DNA of 52,453 bases, taken from Deltaproteobacteria bacterium. Its GTDB lineage: Bacteria; Desulfobacterota; Desulfobulbia; Desulfobulbales; SURF-16. The stretch covers positions 1 through 52,453 of the forward strand of contig JACRCD010000003.1 in NCBI GenBank assembly GCA_016219175.1, read 5' to 3'. The translations under genes were made by a program, and so were the position numbers. Of this stretch, positions 32,243 to 41,540 are shown one piece after another. The notes beneath the pieces are model-generated. The model did no database searches. It was not told the origin of the DNA and saw only the letters and a program-made list of their open reading frames with translations. How positions within the stretch are numbered: position 1 is the first letter of the stretch; every line of letters begins with the position of its first letter.

Positions 32243-33580
32243 TCAGGAGAGGGTTTTTAATTTTTCATCAATGCCCTGGCTTACCGCATTGAAATTTTTC
32301 TCAAAGGAAGGTTTGTTCTTATTGGTGTTGCCGCTGACCAGCACGCTTGTCCCGTCTTCCTCCCTGGTGATGTAAACCCAGATGCGTTGATGTGAAAGAA
32401 AGAATGCCACCATGAGCCCGATCAGCATAACAATGCAGCCGATATAAACCGACCAGACGCCGGGATCTTTCGTGACCTGCAGACCTGTTGCGAAAAATTC
32501 CTTCAGGGCGAAGGAGTACTCGGCGCCGGGACGGGTTACAGCGGTTGAGTCGCCATCCGCAATCCAGAAGGGCTCAGCCGTGCCGGTTGCGTCCTTGAAC
32601 CAGATCTTATATTTGAATTTCATCGGGGTCTCGGTCATTTCCCGGTTGATGATGCCGAATGAGATGTTCTCGCCCTGCCATTTGACTTCCTTGCCGGGTT
32701 CAACCAGGAAATTTTCGGTAGCCTTGGTCTGATTATTGGTGAGGGTGATCAGGAATTTCTCGTAAGACTGATAGCTTGATTGATAAAAAGTGTATCCTTT
32801 ATAGGAGAGAGGATCGTTGACAACGATGGATTTTGTCCGCACCTCCTTACCGTCTTCCAGTATGGCCAGGTCGGAGCGGAATTCCTTCGGGGCGCCGTTG
32901 GCGTAATGCGACAGGGTGAAGCGTTTACACAGCACCGTGAACCCGAGCTTGATCGGCTCCTGGGTGCCGAAGGCATAAACGGTATCCGTGCCGCGTGTTT
33001 CCGGGATCATGACACTGCCCTTGTGGCCGAAATAGGAGCCGATCATGGCCCCGGCAAAGATGATGAGGATACTGGAATGGACGACATAGACGCCAAGTCT
33101 TGTCCATGGCCCTTTCTGGGCAAAAAGAAGCAGGCCGTCCGCCAGGGCTTTCTCTTTTGCCTTCCAGCCCTTTTCCGCAAGACTTGCCCTGACCTTGACA
33201 GCCGCCGCCTCGGGGGAAGCGGCAGTGATTATCTGTCTGCTGGGACGCATTTTGGCAAGCCGGTCGGTTTCGGTTTCGAGATTGTCCAGGACCACCAGCC
33301 GCCAGACATTCGGCAGTCTTTCAATGGTGCAGACGGTTAGATTGAGTGCGAGGAGGATGAGCAGGCTGGTAAACCACCAGGAATTATACATGTCCGATAT
33401 GTCGAGAATCTGAAAAAGCCGGGCCATGTTTGCCCCGTATTGTTTAATATAGATTTCCGGAGGACTGTTCTGGGGAATGACCGTGCCGATGATGGAGGCC
33501 GTGGCAAGAAGAAAAAGAACAAAGAGAGCGAGTTTGACTGAGGCAAAAAAACTCCAGATGTTGTTTTTTGGGTTACTCAT
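32243..33580 (-). CDS. resB: Cytochrome c biogenesis protein ResB
   Basis: The 445-residue protein has the ResB layout: an N-terminal pair of helices (KLALFVLFLLATASIIGTVI and WWFTSLLILLALNLTVCTIE), a third after residue 150, a large extracytoplasmic domain (about residues 185-380), and a last helix (SVYIGCIVMLIGLMVAFFLS). PQNSPPE near the first helix is typical. It partners CcsA in System II cytochrome c maturation. The ATG at 33580 follows CCAGGA. It is the first gene of the resB-ccsA-cytochrome c3 minus-strand group. Confidence 0.92.
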   Translation of the reverse strand: MSNPKNNIWSFFASVKLALFVLFLLATASIIGTVIPQNSPPEIYIKQYGANMARLFQILDISDMYNSWWFTSLLILLALNLTVCTIERLPNVWRLVVLDNLETETDRLAKMRPSRQIITAASPEAAAVKVRASLAEKGWKAKEKALADGLLLFAQKGPWTRLGVYVVHSSILIIFAGAMIGSYFGHKGSVMIPETRGTDTVYAFGTQEPIKLGFTVLCKRFTLSHYANGAPKEFRSDLAILEDGKEVRTKSIVVNDPLSYKGYTFYQSSYQSYEKFLITLTNNQTKATENFLVEPGKEVKWQGENISFGIINREMTETPMKFKYKIWFKDATGTAEPFWIADGDSTAVTRPGAEYSFALKEFFATGLQVTKDPGVWSVYIGCIVMLIGLMVAFFLSHQRIWVYITREEDGTSVLVSGNTNKNKPSFEKNFNAVSQGIDEKLKTLS

Positions 33581-33823
33581 GCTGTCCTGGATGATGGTAA
33601 GGGTTAATGGAAGGATGAAGCCTGGTGGAAAGAATTATTTACAACGTCAGCCAAATACCATGAAGTATTACGGAGTGTCAATAAAATAGGCTCCCGCGGG
33701 CGAAGATACAGGTGCTTAATGATTGCTATTTTATTGTAAGTGACAAGCAATATGCAAGAAAGTTCTCAAAAAGGGGCAGATTGTCCGGGCGATTTTTATG
33801 ACTGCATTCGTTATAAAAAAAAC

Positions 33824-33852
33824 TTGCGAACCATGGCTGGACGATGTATACA
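33824..33852 (+). promoter_or_regulatory. Sigma70-type promoter of rpmB
   Basis: TTGCGA (33824-33829) and TATACA (33847-33852) are 17 bp apart, giving an untranslated leader of about 85 nt before the rpmB ATG. Confidence 0.5.
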
Positions 33853-33894
33853 TCATGGTTCTTATAAAAAATAAGCTCGTATTGAGCCTTTCCG

Positions 33895-33927
33895 CGAAGC
33901 CAGCTGTGCTGGCAGGTCGTTTTTTTT
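33895..33927 (+). promoter_or_regulatory. Terminator-like hairpin in the rpmB leader
   Basis: GCCAGC-TGT-GCTGGC (33899-33913) is a perfect 6-bp stem, extendable by CGA/TCG, followed by eight T residues. It ends 15 bases before the ATG and directly precedes the AAGGAG site. Position between promoter and gene suggests attenuation or autoregulation. Confidence 0.5.
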
Positions 33928-33942
33928 AAAAGGAGTATTATT

Positions 33943-34155
33943 ATGGCAAGATCATGTGCAATCTGCGGCAAAAAACCAGTAACCGGAAACAATGTCAGTC
34001 ACGCCCATAACAAGACCAGAAGGCGCTGGCTGCCGAATCTTCAGAATGTCCGGGTCGCAACCACGGCCGGTAATTCCAAGCAAATTCGCGTATGCACCCG
34101 TTGCATCCGCTCGGGCGCGGTGGTGAAACCCGTAGTAGTGCAGGCCGCCGCTTAA
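33943..34155 (+). CDS. rpmB: 50S ribosomal protein L28
   Basis: The 70-residue protein has the L28 signature: N-terminal [10 protein letters not shown], then [20 protein letters not shown] and a C-terminal [10 protein letters not shown]. The two CXXC pairs mark the zinc-binding C+ form of L28. It is a large-subunit component. AAGGAG lies well placed before the ATG. It stands alone between divergent and convergent neighbours, with an unusual hairpin in its leader. Confidence 0.95.
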   Translation: MARSCAICGKKPVTGNNVSHAHNKTRRRWLPNLQNVRVATTAGNSKQIRVCTRCIRSGAVVKPVVVQAAA

Positions 34156-34175
34156 TCAGCCGCCGGCTCTCGTAT

Positions 34176-34215
34176 CCACCCGGCAGTACATGGCGTGATT
34201 GCCGTTGCCGGGTGG
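34176..34215 (+). terminator. Hairpin between rpmB and rel
   Basis: CCACCCGGCA and TGCCGGGTGG form a perfect 10-bp stem around a 20-nt loop, followed by CTTCCTTATT. It lies between convergent genes and may end either transcript. Confidence 0.5.
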
Positions 34216-34223
34216 CTTCCTTA

Positions 34224-36422
34224 TTATCTTCTCTTCGCCTCGATTACCTGATCAAGCTGCCGCAGATGTTGCAAGAGGGTGGACAGATGATCAATATTGT
34301 TCACTTCAAGGATGATATTAAGCCGCGCCATATTGTCTTTTGAGGCGTGGGCTTCAACGTTGACAATGTTGGCATCGTCATTGGTAATCGCATTGCAGAT
34401 GGTGACCAGCAATCCCTTCTGATCCTGGGCGACAATCTGAATATGCGCCCTGTGCTGCGTTTTTACCGTGCTTGACCACTGCACCTCAATTCGTCTCAGC
34501 GGATCGGTGGCCCGCAGATTCGGACAATAGGTCTTATGCACGGAAATGCCTCTTCCCGCTGTGATAAAACCCATGATTTCATCACCCGGCATGGGGAGAC
34601 AGCAGTGGCTGATTTTAACCAGCAGGCCGTCTATCCCGTCAATTTCAATAACATCCCCTGAACCGGATTTGGCAGGCGGCGGAGAAGATGCGGCCTCAAC
34701 CTGGATTTCATAGGCAGGGGCTTCCGCTTCCTCCTTTTCCTTTCTGACCTCGGCGGGCAGCAGCAGTTCGACAAGCTGCTCGGAACGGATTTTGCCGGAG
34801 CCGACTTTCCGCAGAAGGTCCTCAAGGACATTCGAGTTGGCCCTTTTGAGTATTTCTTTTAAATGCCCGGTTTTGATCAGCTTCTTTAAGCTTAAATTGT
34901 GCTTCCGTAATTCCCGTTCACAGATTTCCTGACCCAGTTTCAGGCTCTTCTCCATCTCCTCCTGGCGGAGCCATTGCCGGATGCGGCTTTTGGCCCTGCT
35001 CGTCTTGACCAGGGACAGCCAGCCTCTGCTCGGCTGCTGGTGAGGGGAGGTGAGAATTTCAACAACATCGCCATTTTTTAAAATGGTTTTCAGAGGCACC
35101 AGGCGGCCGTTGATCTTGGCCCCTGTGCAGCGATTGCCAACCTGAGTGTGGATGGAATAGGCGAAGTCGAGGGGGGTGCTTTCTTCCGGGAGCTCCTTGA
35201 CCTCCCCATTTGGCGTGAGGACATAGGTTTCCGCGTGGTGCAGTTCTCCCTTGAAGGCATCAAGAAACTCCTTGGGGTCCTTCAGCTCCTGCAGCCACTG
35301 GATAAGCTGCTTCAGCCACTGGAAAAGTTTGGCGTCTTTTTGCGAGATAGCCGTCCCTTCCTTGTAGGCCCAGTGGGCGGCAATCCCCTCCTTGGCGATC
35401 TTATCCATTTCCTCGGTACGGATCTGGATCTCCATGAAGTTGCCATGCGGCCCGATAACCGAGGTGTGCAGGGACTGGTACATGTTGGACTTGGGACTGC
35501 TGATGAAATCCTTGAACCTGCCGTCGATCGGCACCCAGAGGGAATGGACCAGGCCGAGGGCCTCATAGCATTCCCTGACTGTCGGCAGGATAATGCGGAA
35601 GGCTACCTTGTCATAGACCTTTTCCACCGGGATATTCTGGGCCAGAATTTTCCGGTAGATGGAGTAGAGGTGTTTCGGGCGGCCAAGGATGAGAAAGTCG
35701 GTAAGCCCCTGCTCGCGCAGCTTGTTTGACAGCAGTTCCTTGACCTCCTCCACATAGCTTGCCCTGTCCATGGTGGAGGAGTCAACCCTGGCGGCGAGAT
35801 CCTGATACTCCTTGGGATACAGACAGGCAAAAGAGAGATCTTCCAGTTCCCGTTTCAGCCAGTCAACACCCAGGCGGCTGGCCAGGGGGGCGTAAAGGTC
35901 CATGGTCTCCGTGGCATAATCCTTTTTCTCCGCCTCCGGCATATCCAGCACCTGCATGAAATGGAGGCGGCAGGCAAGTTTCACCAGCAGCACGCGGATG
36001 TCGGAAGACATGGCCAGCAGCATCTTCCGGATGTTTTCCGCCTGATAGTCAAGGCTTGTGTTGAATTCAACCTTGTTTATCTTGGTCACGCCGGAAACAA
36101 TCGATTCCACCGTCGGCCCGAATTGCGCTTTCACTTCCTTTTCGCTGACGGGAGTGTTGGGGTCCCTGAAAATTCCATGCAGCATTCCGGCCTGCAATGT
36201 CTCCAGGTCAAGCTGCATGGCGGCAAGGGTGTGGGCTACTGTCAGGGCATGACAGATATAGGACTTTCCCGCTGCCGCTTTCTGCTGGCCGTGGACCTTC
36301 AGGGCAAAGTCATAGGCCTTGCGCAGACCATCCACATCCTTTTGGGGCAGATACCCATGAACACGGCGAAGAAGATCGTCGATGCTAACCTGGTCGTTTG
36401 CGCTATAAACGGGCTGTGCCAT
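34224..36422 (-). CDS. rel: RelA/SpoT-family ppGpp synthetase with degenerate hydrolase domain
   Basis: The 732-residue protein has the long RSH layout: an N-terminal HD domain, a synthetase domain (LGRPKHLYSIYRKI, GRFKDFISSPKSNMYQSLHT), TGS (YVLTPNGEVKELPEESTPLD), a helical/zinc-finger-like region and a C-terminal ACT domain (AQDQKGLLVTICNAI). The RFKD motif belongs to the bifunctional class. However, the hydrolase residues are largely lost: the HDxxED motif reads HGIFRD (Asp to Gly83, Glu to Arg86) and the later KLADRLHN reads KLACRLHF (Asp to Cys151). Synthesis of (p)ppGpp is likely; hydrolysis is not. It is the last gene of ispG-proS-rel. Confidence 0.93.
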   Translation of the reverse strand: MAQPVYSANDQVSIDDLLRRVHGYLPQKDVDGLRKAYDFALKVHGQQKAAAGKSYICHALTVAHTLAAMQLDLETLQAGMLHGIFRDPNTPVSEKEVKAQFGPTVESIVSGVTKINKVEFNTSLDYQAENIRKMLLAMSSDIRVLLVKLACRLHFMQVLDMPEAEKKDYATETMDLYAPLASRLGVDWLKRELEDLSFACLYPKEYQDLAARVDSSTMDRASYVEEVKELLSNKLREQGLTDFLILGRPKHLYSIYRKILAQNIPVEKVYDKVAFRIILPTVRECYEALGLVHSLWVPIDGRFKDFISSPKSNMYQSLHTSVIGPHGNFMEIQIRTEEMDKIAKEGIAAHWAYKEGTAISQKDAKLFQWLKQLIQWLQELKDPKEFLDAFKGELHHAETYVLTPNGEVKELPEESTPLDFAYSIHTQVGNRCTGAKINGRLVPLKTILKNGDVVEILTSPHQQPSRGWLSLVKTSRAKSRIRQWLRQEEMEKSLKLGQEICERELRKHNLSLKKLIKTGHLKEILKRANSNVLEDLLRKVGSGKIRSEQLVELLLPAEVRKEKEEAEAPAYEIQVEAASSPPPAKSGSGDVIEIDGIDGLLVKISHCCLPMPGDEIMGFITAGRGISVHKTYCPNLRATDPLRRIEVQWSSTVKTQHRAHIQIVAQDQKGLLVTICNAITNDDANIVNVEAHASKDNMARLNIILEVNNIDHLSTLLQHLRQLDQVIEAKRR

Positions 36423-36438
36423 GATCGGACCTTTTTTA

Positions 36439-38160
36439 TTATATCTGACAGTTTGTCATGGCCGACTCAATCATCTGTTTAAGTCTTTCCGCGGTTTCGC
36501 CAAAGGAGACCGCGGTGGTCAGTCCGCCTGCCCGCTCCTTGATCTCGATTTTTCCTTCCTTGGTCAAACTGTTGCCGACCATGACCCGGAAAGGGATGCC
36601 GATCAGGTCCGCATCCTTGAATTTAATGCCGGGCCGCTCGTCACGATCATCAAGAAGCACCTCGATGCCGAGGTTTTTCAATTCTTCATACAGGGTTTCC
36701 GCGGCCGCGGTTATTTCCGCATCCTTGGTGGAGAGATTGAGCAGCATGACCTGAAAGGGCGCGATGGGCAGCGGAAAGATGATGCCGTCCTCGTCATGGT
36801 TCTGTTCGATGGCCGCGGCCACCGCCCGGCTGACGCCGATGCCGTAACAGCCCATGACAAAAGGTGTCTCTTTGCCCCGTTCGTCGAGAAAGGTTGCCTT
36901 GAGGGCCTCGCTGTATGTGGTGCCGAGTTTAAAGATATGGCCCACCTCAATGCCCCGGGTCAGTTCCAGTTGACCGCCGCAGAGCGGGCAACGATCTTCC
37001 TCGTTGACCATGCGCAGATCAGCGGTCTGGGCCGGGGTGAAATCCCGGCCGATGTTGACATTGATCAGGTGATGATTTTTTTCATTGGCGCCCACGGTGA
37101 AGTTGGTCATTTTGGTCACTTCGCGGTCAGCGACAATCTTGAGCGGCAGGCCGACCGGTCCGAGATAGCCGGTGGGGGTGCCGGTGAAGTCGAAAGTCTC
37201 CTTGTCATCGGCCAGACGGACCTCGTTAGCACCCAGGAGATTCTGCAGCTTGACCTCCTGCACCGCGTGATCGCCCCGCAACAGGACGGCAACCGGTTTG
37301 CCGTCCGCCACGTAGATCAGCGTTTTCACTAAATTTTTAGGGGAGATATCCAGAAATTCGCACACGGCCTGTACCTTGCGTTTGCCCGGGGTTTCCACCT
37401 TGGCCAGGGGCAGTTCCTTCACGTCTTGCGGAGCGGTTGTCTCCATGGCCCGGGCCTTCTCCATGTTGGCGGCATAGGAGCACTGCTTGCAGATCACCAC
37501 GGTGTCTTCGCCCGTGTCGGCCAGCACCATGAATTCATGGGAAAAACTGCCGCCGATGGTGCCGGAATCGGCCTCAACCGCCCGAAAGCGCAGCCCGCAC
37601 CGTTTGAAGATGCGGTGGTAGGCATGGTTCATTTTGTCATAGGTGGCTTCGGCCCCCTTTTGACTGGCGTCGAAGCTGTAGCCGTCCTTCATGATGAATT
37701 CCCGGCCCCGCATCAGACCGAAACGGGGGCGTATCTCGTCGCGGAATTTTGTCTGGATCTGGTAAAGATTAAGCGGCAGGCTGCGGTAGGAATGGATGTT
37801 TTTTCGGACCAGGTCGGTGATGACCTCCTCGTGGGTGGGCCCGAGACAGCTTTCCCGCTGATGACGGTCGGTGAAACGCAGCAGTTCCGGTCCGTATTTT
37901 TTCCAGCGTCCCGATTCCTGCCAGAGGTCGGCGGGTTGAACCATGGGCAGCAGCAGTTCCTGGGCCCCGGCGTTGTTCATTTCCTCCTGGACAATCTGCT
38001 CCACCTTGCGGATGGATTTCAGCCCCAGGGGAAGATAGCAATAGATACCGGAGGCCAGTTTACGGATAAAACCGGCGCGCAGCATCAATTTATGGCTGAC
38101 AACCTCGGCCTCGGCCGGGGTTTCTTTTAATGTTGGTAAGAGGAGTTGTGAAAAACGCAT
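36439..38160 (-). CDS. proS: Prolyl-tRNA synthetase
   Basis: The 573-residue class II synthetase is of the bacterial type, with an editing insertion domain (about residues 235-390, including [15 protein letters not shown]) between motif 2 ([20 protein letters not shown]) and motif 3 ([18 protein letters not shown]), and a C-terminal anticodon-binding domain. The N-terminal [20 protein letters not shown] is typical. It charges tRNA-Pro with proline. It begins 11 bp after ispG and ends 16 bp before rel, so the three genes are probably co-transcribed. Confidence 0.95.
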   Translation of the reverse strand: MRFSQLLLPTLKETPAEAEVVSHKLMLRAGFIRKLASGIYCYLPLGLKSIRKVEQIVQEEMNNAGAQELLLPMVQPADLWQESGRWKKYGPELLRFTDRHQRESCLGPTHEEVITDLVRKNIHSYRSLPLNLYQIQTKFRDEIRPRFGLMRGREFIMKDGYSFDASQKGAEATYDKMNHAYHRIFKRCGLRFRAVEADSGTIGGSFSHEFMVLADTGEDTVVICKQCSYAANMEKARAMETTAPQDVKELPLAKVETPGKRKVQAVCEFLDISPKNLVKTLIYVADGKPVAVLLRGDHAVQEVKLQNLLGANEVRLADDKETFDFTGTPTGYLGPVGLPLKIVADREVTKMTNFTVGANEKNHHLINVNIGRDFTPAQTADLRMVNEEDRCPLCGGQLELTRGIEVGHIFKLGTTYSEALKATFLDERGKETPFVMGCYGIGVSRAVAAAIEQNHDEDGIIFPLPIAPFQVMLLNLSTKDAEITAAAETLYEELKNLGIEVLLDDRDERPGIKFKDADLIGIPFRVMVGNSLTKEGKIEIKERAGGLTTAVSFGETAERLKQMIESAMTNCQI

Positions 38161-38171
38161 GAAAAATCCTT

Positions 38172-39239
38172 CTATTTATTGTTGTGAGCCATTGAGTCCA
38201 GTTCAGCGAGGAAAACATCAAGCAGTTCGTCTTCAGGCACTTTTTTGTAGAGTTCGCCCTTTTTGAAGATAATGCCCACCCCGTTGCCGCCCGCCAGGCC
38301 GATGTCGGCCTCCTTGGCCTCGCCGGGACCGTTGACGACACATCCCATCACGGCCACCTTGAGCGGGGCTTTTATCTGCTGGATATGCTCTTCCACCTTC
38401 TCGGCCAGTTTGAAGAGATTGATCTGACAGCGGCCGCAGGTCGGGCAGGATATCAACTCCGGCCCTCGCTCGCGGATGCGGAGGGCGCGCAGCAGTTCGT
38501 ATGAAACCCGGATTTCCTCCAGCGGGTCGCGGGTCAGGGAGATGCGGAAGGTGTCGCCGATGCCTTCATAAAGGAGCATGCCCAGCGCCACGCTTGATTT
38601 GACCGTGCCGGCAATCAGTCCGCCCGCTTCCGTCACCCCCAGGTGCAGCGGATAATCACACTGGCTGGAAAGCAGCCGGTAGGCCTTGACCGTGGTCAGG
38701 GTGTCGGATGATTTAATGGAGATTTTCTGTTCGTAAAAATGCAGTTTTTCCAGCAGCCGTATGTTCCTAATGGCGCTTTCCACCAGGGCCTCGGGGGTTG
38801 GATGACCGTGGTGGGCCAGGATATCTTTTTCAACCGATCCTGAATTGACTCCAACCCGAATCGGCACATGGTGTATCTTGGCGGCGTCGACGACTATTTC
38901 CAGTTTTTCAGACCCGCCGATGTTGCCCGGGTTGATTCTGATGCCCTGGGCGCCGTTTTCCATGCTGGCCACGGCCAGACGGTGATCAAAATGGATATCG
39001 GCGATCAGGGGAATGGTTATCCGGTCGCGGATGGGGCGAATGGCCCGGGCCGCCTCCGGATCGGGAACCGCGACGCGGATGATCTCGCAGCCGGCCGATT
39101 CCAGCCGCAGGATCTGGGCCACCGTGGCGGAGACGTCACGGGTGTCGGTGTTGGTCATCGACTGGACGGCGATCGGCGCATCGCCGCCAATGGCCACGTT
39201 GCCCACCCTGATCTGTTTTGTCGGTTTTCTCTCAATCAT
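38172..39239 (-). CDS. ispG: 4-hydroxy-3-methylbut-2-enyl diphosphate synthase (IspG/GcpE)
   Basis: The 355-residue enzyme catalyses the penultimate step of the MEP isoprenoid pathway using a [4Fe-4S] cluster. It has the barrel opening [19 protein letters not shown], the residue run [13 protein letters not shown], and the cluster cysteines in SCPTCGRCQ and [11 protein letters not shown]. Start ATG 39239 gives a family-like N-terminus ([14 protein letters not shown]). An in-frame ATG at 39356 would read through a dispersed repeat and adds 39 unrelated residues. The ribosome-binding site is weak. It is the first gene of ispG-proS-rel. Confidence 0.94.
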   Translation of the reverse strand: MIERKPTKQIRVGNVAIGGDAPIAVQSMTNTDTRDVSATVAQILRLESAGCEIIRVAVPDPEAARAIRPIRDRITIPLIADIHFDHRLAVASMENGAQGIRINPGNIGGSEKLEIVVDAAKIHHVPIRVGVNSGSVEKDILAHHGHPTPEALVESAIRNIRLLEKLHFYEQKISIKSSDTLTTVKAYRLLSSQCDYPLHLGVTEAGGLIAGTVKSSVALGMLLYEGIGDTFRISLTRDPLEEIRVSYELLRALRIRERGPELISCPTCGRCQINLFKLAEKVEEHIQQIKAPLKVAVMGCVVNGPGEAKEADIGLAGGNGVGIIFKKGELYKKVPEDELLDVFLAELDSMAHNNK

Positions 39240-39272
39240 GATAAAGCCGTAAAAAGTCGCTGATAAAGCCCA

Positions 39273-39399
39273 GATGGCTAAGTAATAAAATTTGATATAC
39301 AAGGCGTAGTGTATCTTTGAGAGTGAGGCGATACATATGGTATGCCGAATGAACAAAAATGTGCTACAACGCAGTAGATCGAATATTTACGACGCCATC
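39273..39399. repeat. Dispersed 127-bp repeat, copy 2
   Basis: It runs from GATGGCTA to GACGCCATC, exactly as long as the copy at 21929-22055 and in the same orientation, with shared blocks CAAGGCG, GAGGCG-TACAT, GGTATGCCG and CAACGCAG. It lies 34 bp upstream of the ispG start codon, so the ispG promoter must lie in or beyond it. Confidence 0.75.
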
Positions 39400-39498
39400 A
39401 ATCATAATGGGGTTGACTATAACCTCTTTTGCAAAAAGTTTTAAGCACTAAGTTGCCAATTGTTGAATTCCGCGCCTGCTCCTGCTAGTATGGCGGCC

Positions 39499-39696
39499 AT
39501 GAAATATCTACTTTCCCTGATAGGTGTGGTCCTGATACTGGAAGCGCTGCCCTATGTGGCCTGTCCCGAGGCCATGCAGAAATGGCTGAGGCAGCTTGCC
39601 GAGGCGAACCCGAATGTCTTGCGCGTCATAGGTCTGCTGGCCTTGGGCGCGGGGCTTCTGCTTTGCTATATTACCCAACGGACCAATCTGTTATGA
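39499..39696 (+). CDS. Small membrane protein, DUF2065 (YjeT-like)
   Basis: The 65-residue protein has two predicted membrane helices, KYLLSLIGVVLILEALPYV and VLRVIGLLALGAGLLLCYI, around a short helical loop (CPEAMQKWLRQLAEANP). This matches small DUF2065/YjeT proteins of unknown function. ATG 39499 is preferred; ATG 39490 would add three residues. Neither has a clear ribosome-binding site. Its stop overlaps the queA start (ATGA), so the two are translationally coupled. Confidence 0.75.
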   Translation: MKYLLSLIGVVLILEALPYVACPEAMQKWLRQLAEANPNVLRVIGLLALGAGLLLCYITQRTNLL

Positions 39697-40844
39697 ATTA
39701 TTTGCGCGCCAAGCGGGAGGCAAATGGATCAGATTCGCTCAAGGACGTAACACTCCCTCCCCTGTATAATATTGACTCCTATCAATTCGATCTGCCACCG
39801 GAAAGAATCGCCCAGCAGCCCGCGGCAAGCCGGGACCGATCAAGGCTGCTTGCCCTTGACCAGGTATCCGGCTCCATGCGCGATCTTGTTTTTGCCGGTA
39901 TTGCGGATTTTTTTTCTCCCGGCGATCTGCTGGTCGTCAACGACACCAGGGTTTTCCCGGCCAGGCTGCTGGGCAGGAAGGAAAGCGGGGGCAAAGCGGA
40001 GCTGCTCATTTTGCATTATCCCGGGGAAAAGCTGGCGCCGCGGATTGGCGCGGCGGCAGGCTTTGACCGGGTCGAGGTGATCGGCCTGCTGAAAAGCTCC
40101 AAGCGGTTACGTTCCGGGCAGAAAATAATTTTTTCCGATAACTTTTACGGTGAGGTCGTTGATATTCTTCCGGAAGGAAAGGCCAGGCTGCATTTAAGCT
40201 TTCAAGGAGAGCTCGCCCCTCTGCTGAATCAGTTCGGCCAGCTGCCTCTGCCCCCTTATATTAAACGGGAACAGGGCGAGGAACCCCGGGACCGGGAGAG
40301 GTACCAGACGGTCTTTGCCGCGGCAACCGGAGCCATTGCCGCGCCTACCGCGGGACTTCATTTCACGGATGAGCTGCTGGCGGCCATAGGCAATAAAGGA
40401 GTGGAGCGGGCCAGTGTCACACTGCATGTCGGTTACGGAACATTTGCCCCGGTCCGGGTCCAGGACATCAGGCTGCACCGGATTCATTCGGAATTTCTGA
40501 CGGTTTCCGCGGCAACAGCGGAAAAAATCAATGAGGTGCGCGGGAGGGGGGGGCGGCTGTGGGTTGTCGGGACAACCACGGTCCGCGCCCTGGAATTTGC
40601 CGCGGACGAGGCAGGGCAGGTCCGGGCCAAAGAGGGGTGGTGCGATCTGTATATGTATCCGGGCTATCGTTTCAAGGTGGTGCGGAACCTGATAACAAAT
40701 TTTCACCTGCCCGGCTCCTCGCTGCTCTTCATGGTGAGCGCCCTGGCCGGCAGGGAGCGGATCATGGCGGCCTATGCCCATGCCCTGGCGAATGGCTACC
40801 GGTTTTTCAGCTATGGAGACGCCATGATTATTGTTGGGGCTTAA
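39693..40844 (+). CDS. queA: S-adenosylmethionine:tRNA ribosyltransferase-isomerase
   Basis: The 383-residue QueA transfers and isomerises the ribosyl moiety of S-adenosylmethionine onto preQ1 in tRNA during queuosine synthesis. It has the family's YQFDLPPERIAQQPA start, GDLLVVNDTRVFPARL, AAPTAGLHFTDELL, HVGYGTFAPVR and LITNFHLPGSSLLFMVSAL. The protein is about 30 residues longer at the N-terminus than usual if ATG 39693 is used; that ATG is coupled to the stop of the DUF2065 gene. A hairpin follows the stop. Confidence 0.94.
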   Translation: MNYLRAKREANGSDSLKDVTLPPLYNIDSYQFDLPPERIAQQPAASRDRSRLLALDQVSGSMRDLVFAGIADFFSPGDLLVVNDTRVFPARLLGRKESGGKAELLILHYPGEKLAPRIGAAAGFDRVEVIGLLKSSKRLRSGQKIIFSDNFYGEVVDILPEGKARLHLSFQGELAPLLNQFGQLPLPPYIKREQGEEPRDRERYQTVFAAATGAIAAPTAGLHFTDELLAAIGNKGVERASVTLHVGYGTFAPVRVQDIRLHRIHSEFLTVSAATAEKINEVRGRGGRLWVVGTTTVRALEFAADEAGQVRAKEGWCDLYMYPGYRFKVVRNLITNFHLPGSSLLFMVSALAGRERIMAAYAHALANGYRFFSYGDAMIIVGA

Positions 40845-40871
40845 ACAGCGGCAGGCAGCGGCGGATAACAG

Positions 40872-40912
40872 CTCGGGAAGGATGAAGAGCTTATCTCATC
40901 CTTCCTGCCGAG
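40872..40912. terminator. Two-tier hairpin between convergent queA and fmdB
   Basis: GGAAGGATGA pairs with TCATCCTTCC (40876-40885 with 40896-40905) and is extended by CTCG/CGAG. It has no long T-run and may work as a bidirectional transcript end. Confidence 0.5.
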
Positions 40913-40918
40913 GGATGG

Positions 40919-41185
40919 TTATGACGCTGCGCATGGACAGGAGGCGGACTCCTTGTTGCAGGGTGACGAGGGCGCGGCCGAGCCGGATTCGCATTTGCCC
41001 TGTTTTGAGTTGCAGTAGCCGTCCGCATACCAACCCCCTCCTTTTAACTGAAAGGAGCTGGATGAGATCAGCTTTTTTAAGCTGCCCTGGCAATCCGGGC
41101 AGCTTGTCAGCGGTTCATCGGATAAACTTTGCCATGCCTCGGTCACTTTCTGGCATTTTTGGCATTCGTATTCGTAAATAGGCAT
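40919..41185 (-). CDS. FmdB-family zinc-ribbon protein
   Basis: The 88-residue protein opens MPIYEYECQKCQKVTEAWQ and has a second pair in SCPDCQGSLKKLISSSSF, the zinc-ribbon of the FmdB family, followed by a low-complexity tail rich in Ser, Cys and Gly ending PCAAS. FmdB was named as a putative regulator of formamidase, but the function of most members is unknown. GGGAGAA precedes the ATG. It is convergent with queA and divergent from the signalling operon. Confidence 0.88.
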   Translation of the reverse strand: MPIYEYECQKCQKVTEAWQSLSDEPLTSCPDCQGSLKKLISSSSFQLKGGGWYADGYCNSKQGKCESGSAAPSSPCNKESASCPCAAS

Positions 41186-41540
41186 TTGAGTTCTCCCAAA
41201 AAAAAGTATAATCTTTTATGTATTAATATATTTAATATAAGGAGGCTCTTGCAAAATAAGCAAAAGAGTGGTTCCTGTCATTTCGACCGAAGGGAGAAAT
41301 CTTATAAAATCAAGGCAATTTAAAGATTCCTCACTGCGTTCGGAATGACACACAAGTTCATTTTGCAAGAGCCTCTAAGGACTGATGGATTACTGTCTGG
41401 CATGGGCAGTGTCATTTCCTGACGCCGCTGCCGGAGCCGTAAGGCAAGTTAACAAAAAAGATTGTAATGTTGCCGAGCTTTTCTGTCAACTCCTGATCAA
41501 CATTTTTCATTCAGCGGCTTGTCTGCTGAAGGAGGAAATC
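41186..41540. other. Intergenic gap holding a MITE-like element
   Basis: The gap contains the first 134-bp MITE-like repeat (41242-41375) and then a leader of about 165 bp before the signalling operon. The frame from 41385 is only an extension of the downstream gene. Confidence 0.5.
41242..41375. repeat. MITE-like element, copy 1 (134 bp)
   Basis: The terminal inverted repeats GAGGCTCTTGCAAAAT / ATTTTGCAAGAGCCTC match over all 16 bp. A second inner pair of 26-bp arms (GTCATTTCGACCGAAGG... with ...CGTTCGGAATGAC) makes the whole element foldable into a long hairpin. TAAG flanks it on both sides (41238-41241 and 41376-41379), a possible target-site duplication. No open frame is inside, so any movement would need a transposase in trans. 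Confidence 0.8.

Larger units (their letters stand above)
33581..33942. other. Intergenic gap between divergent resB and rpmB
   Basis: It holds an rpmB promoter and a leader hairpin with T-run (both listed). The minus-strand open frame 33726-33992 overlaps rpmB and is not coding. No other gene is seen. Confidence 0.5.
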
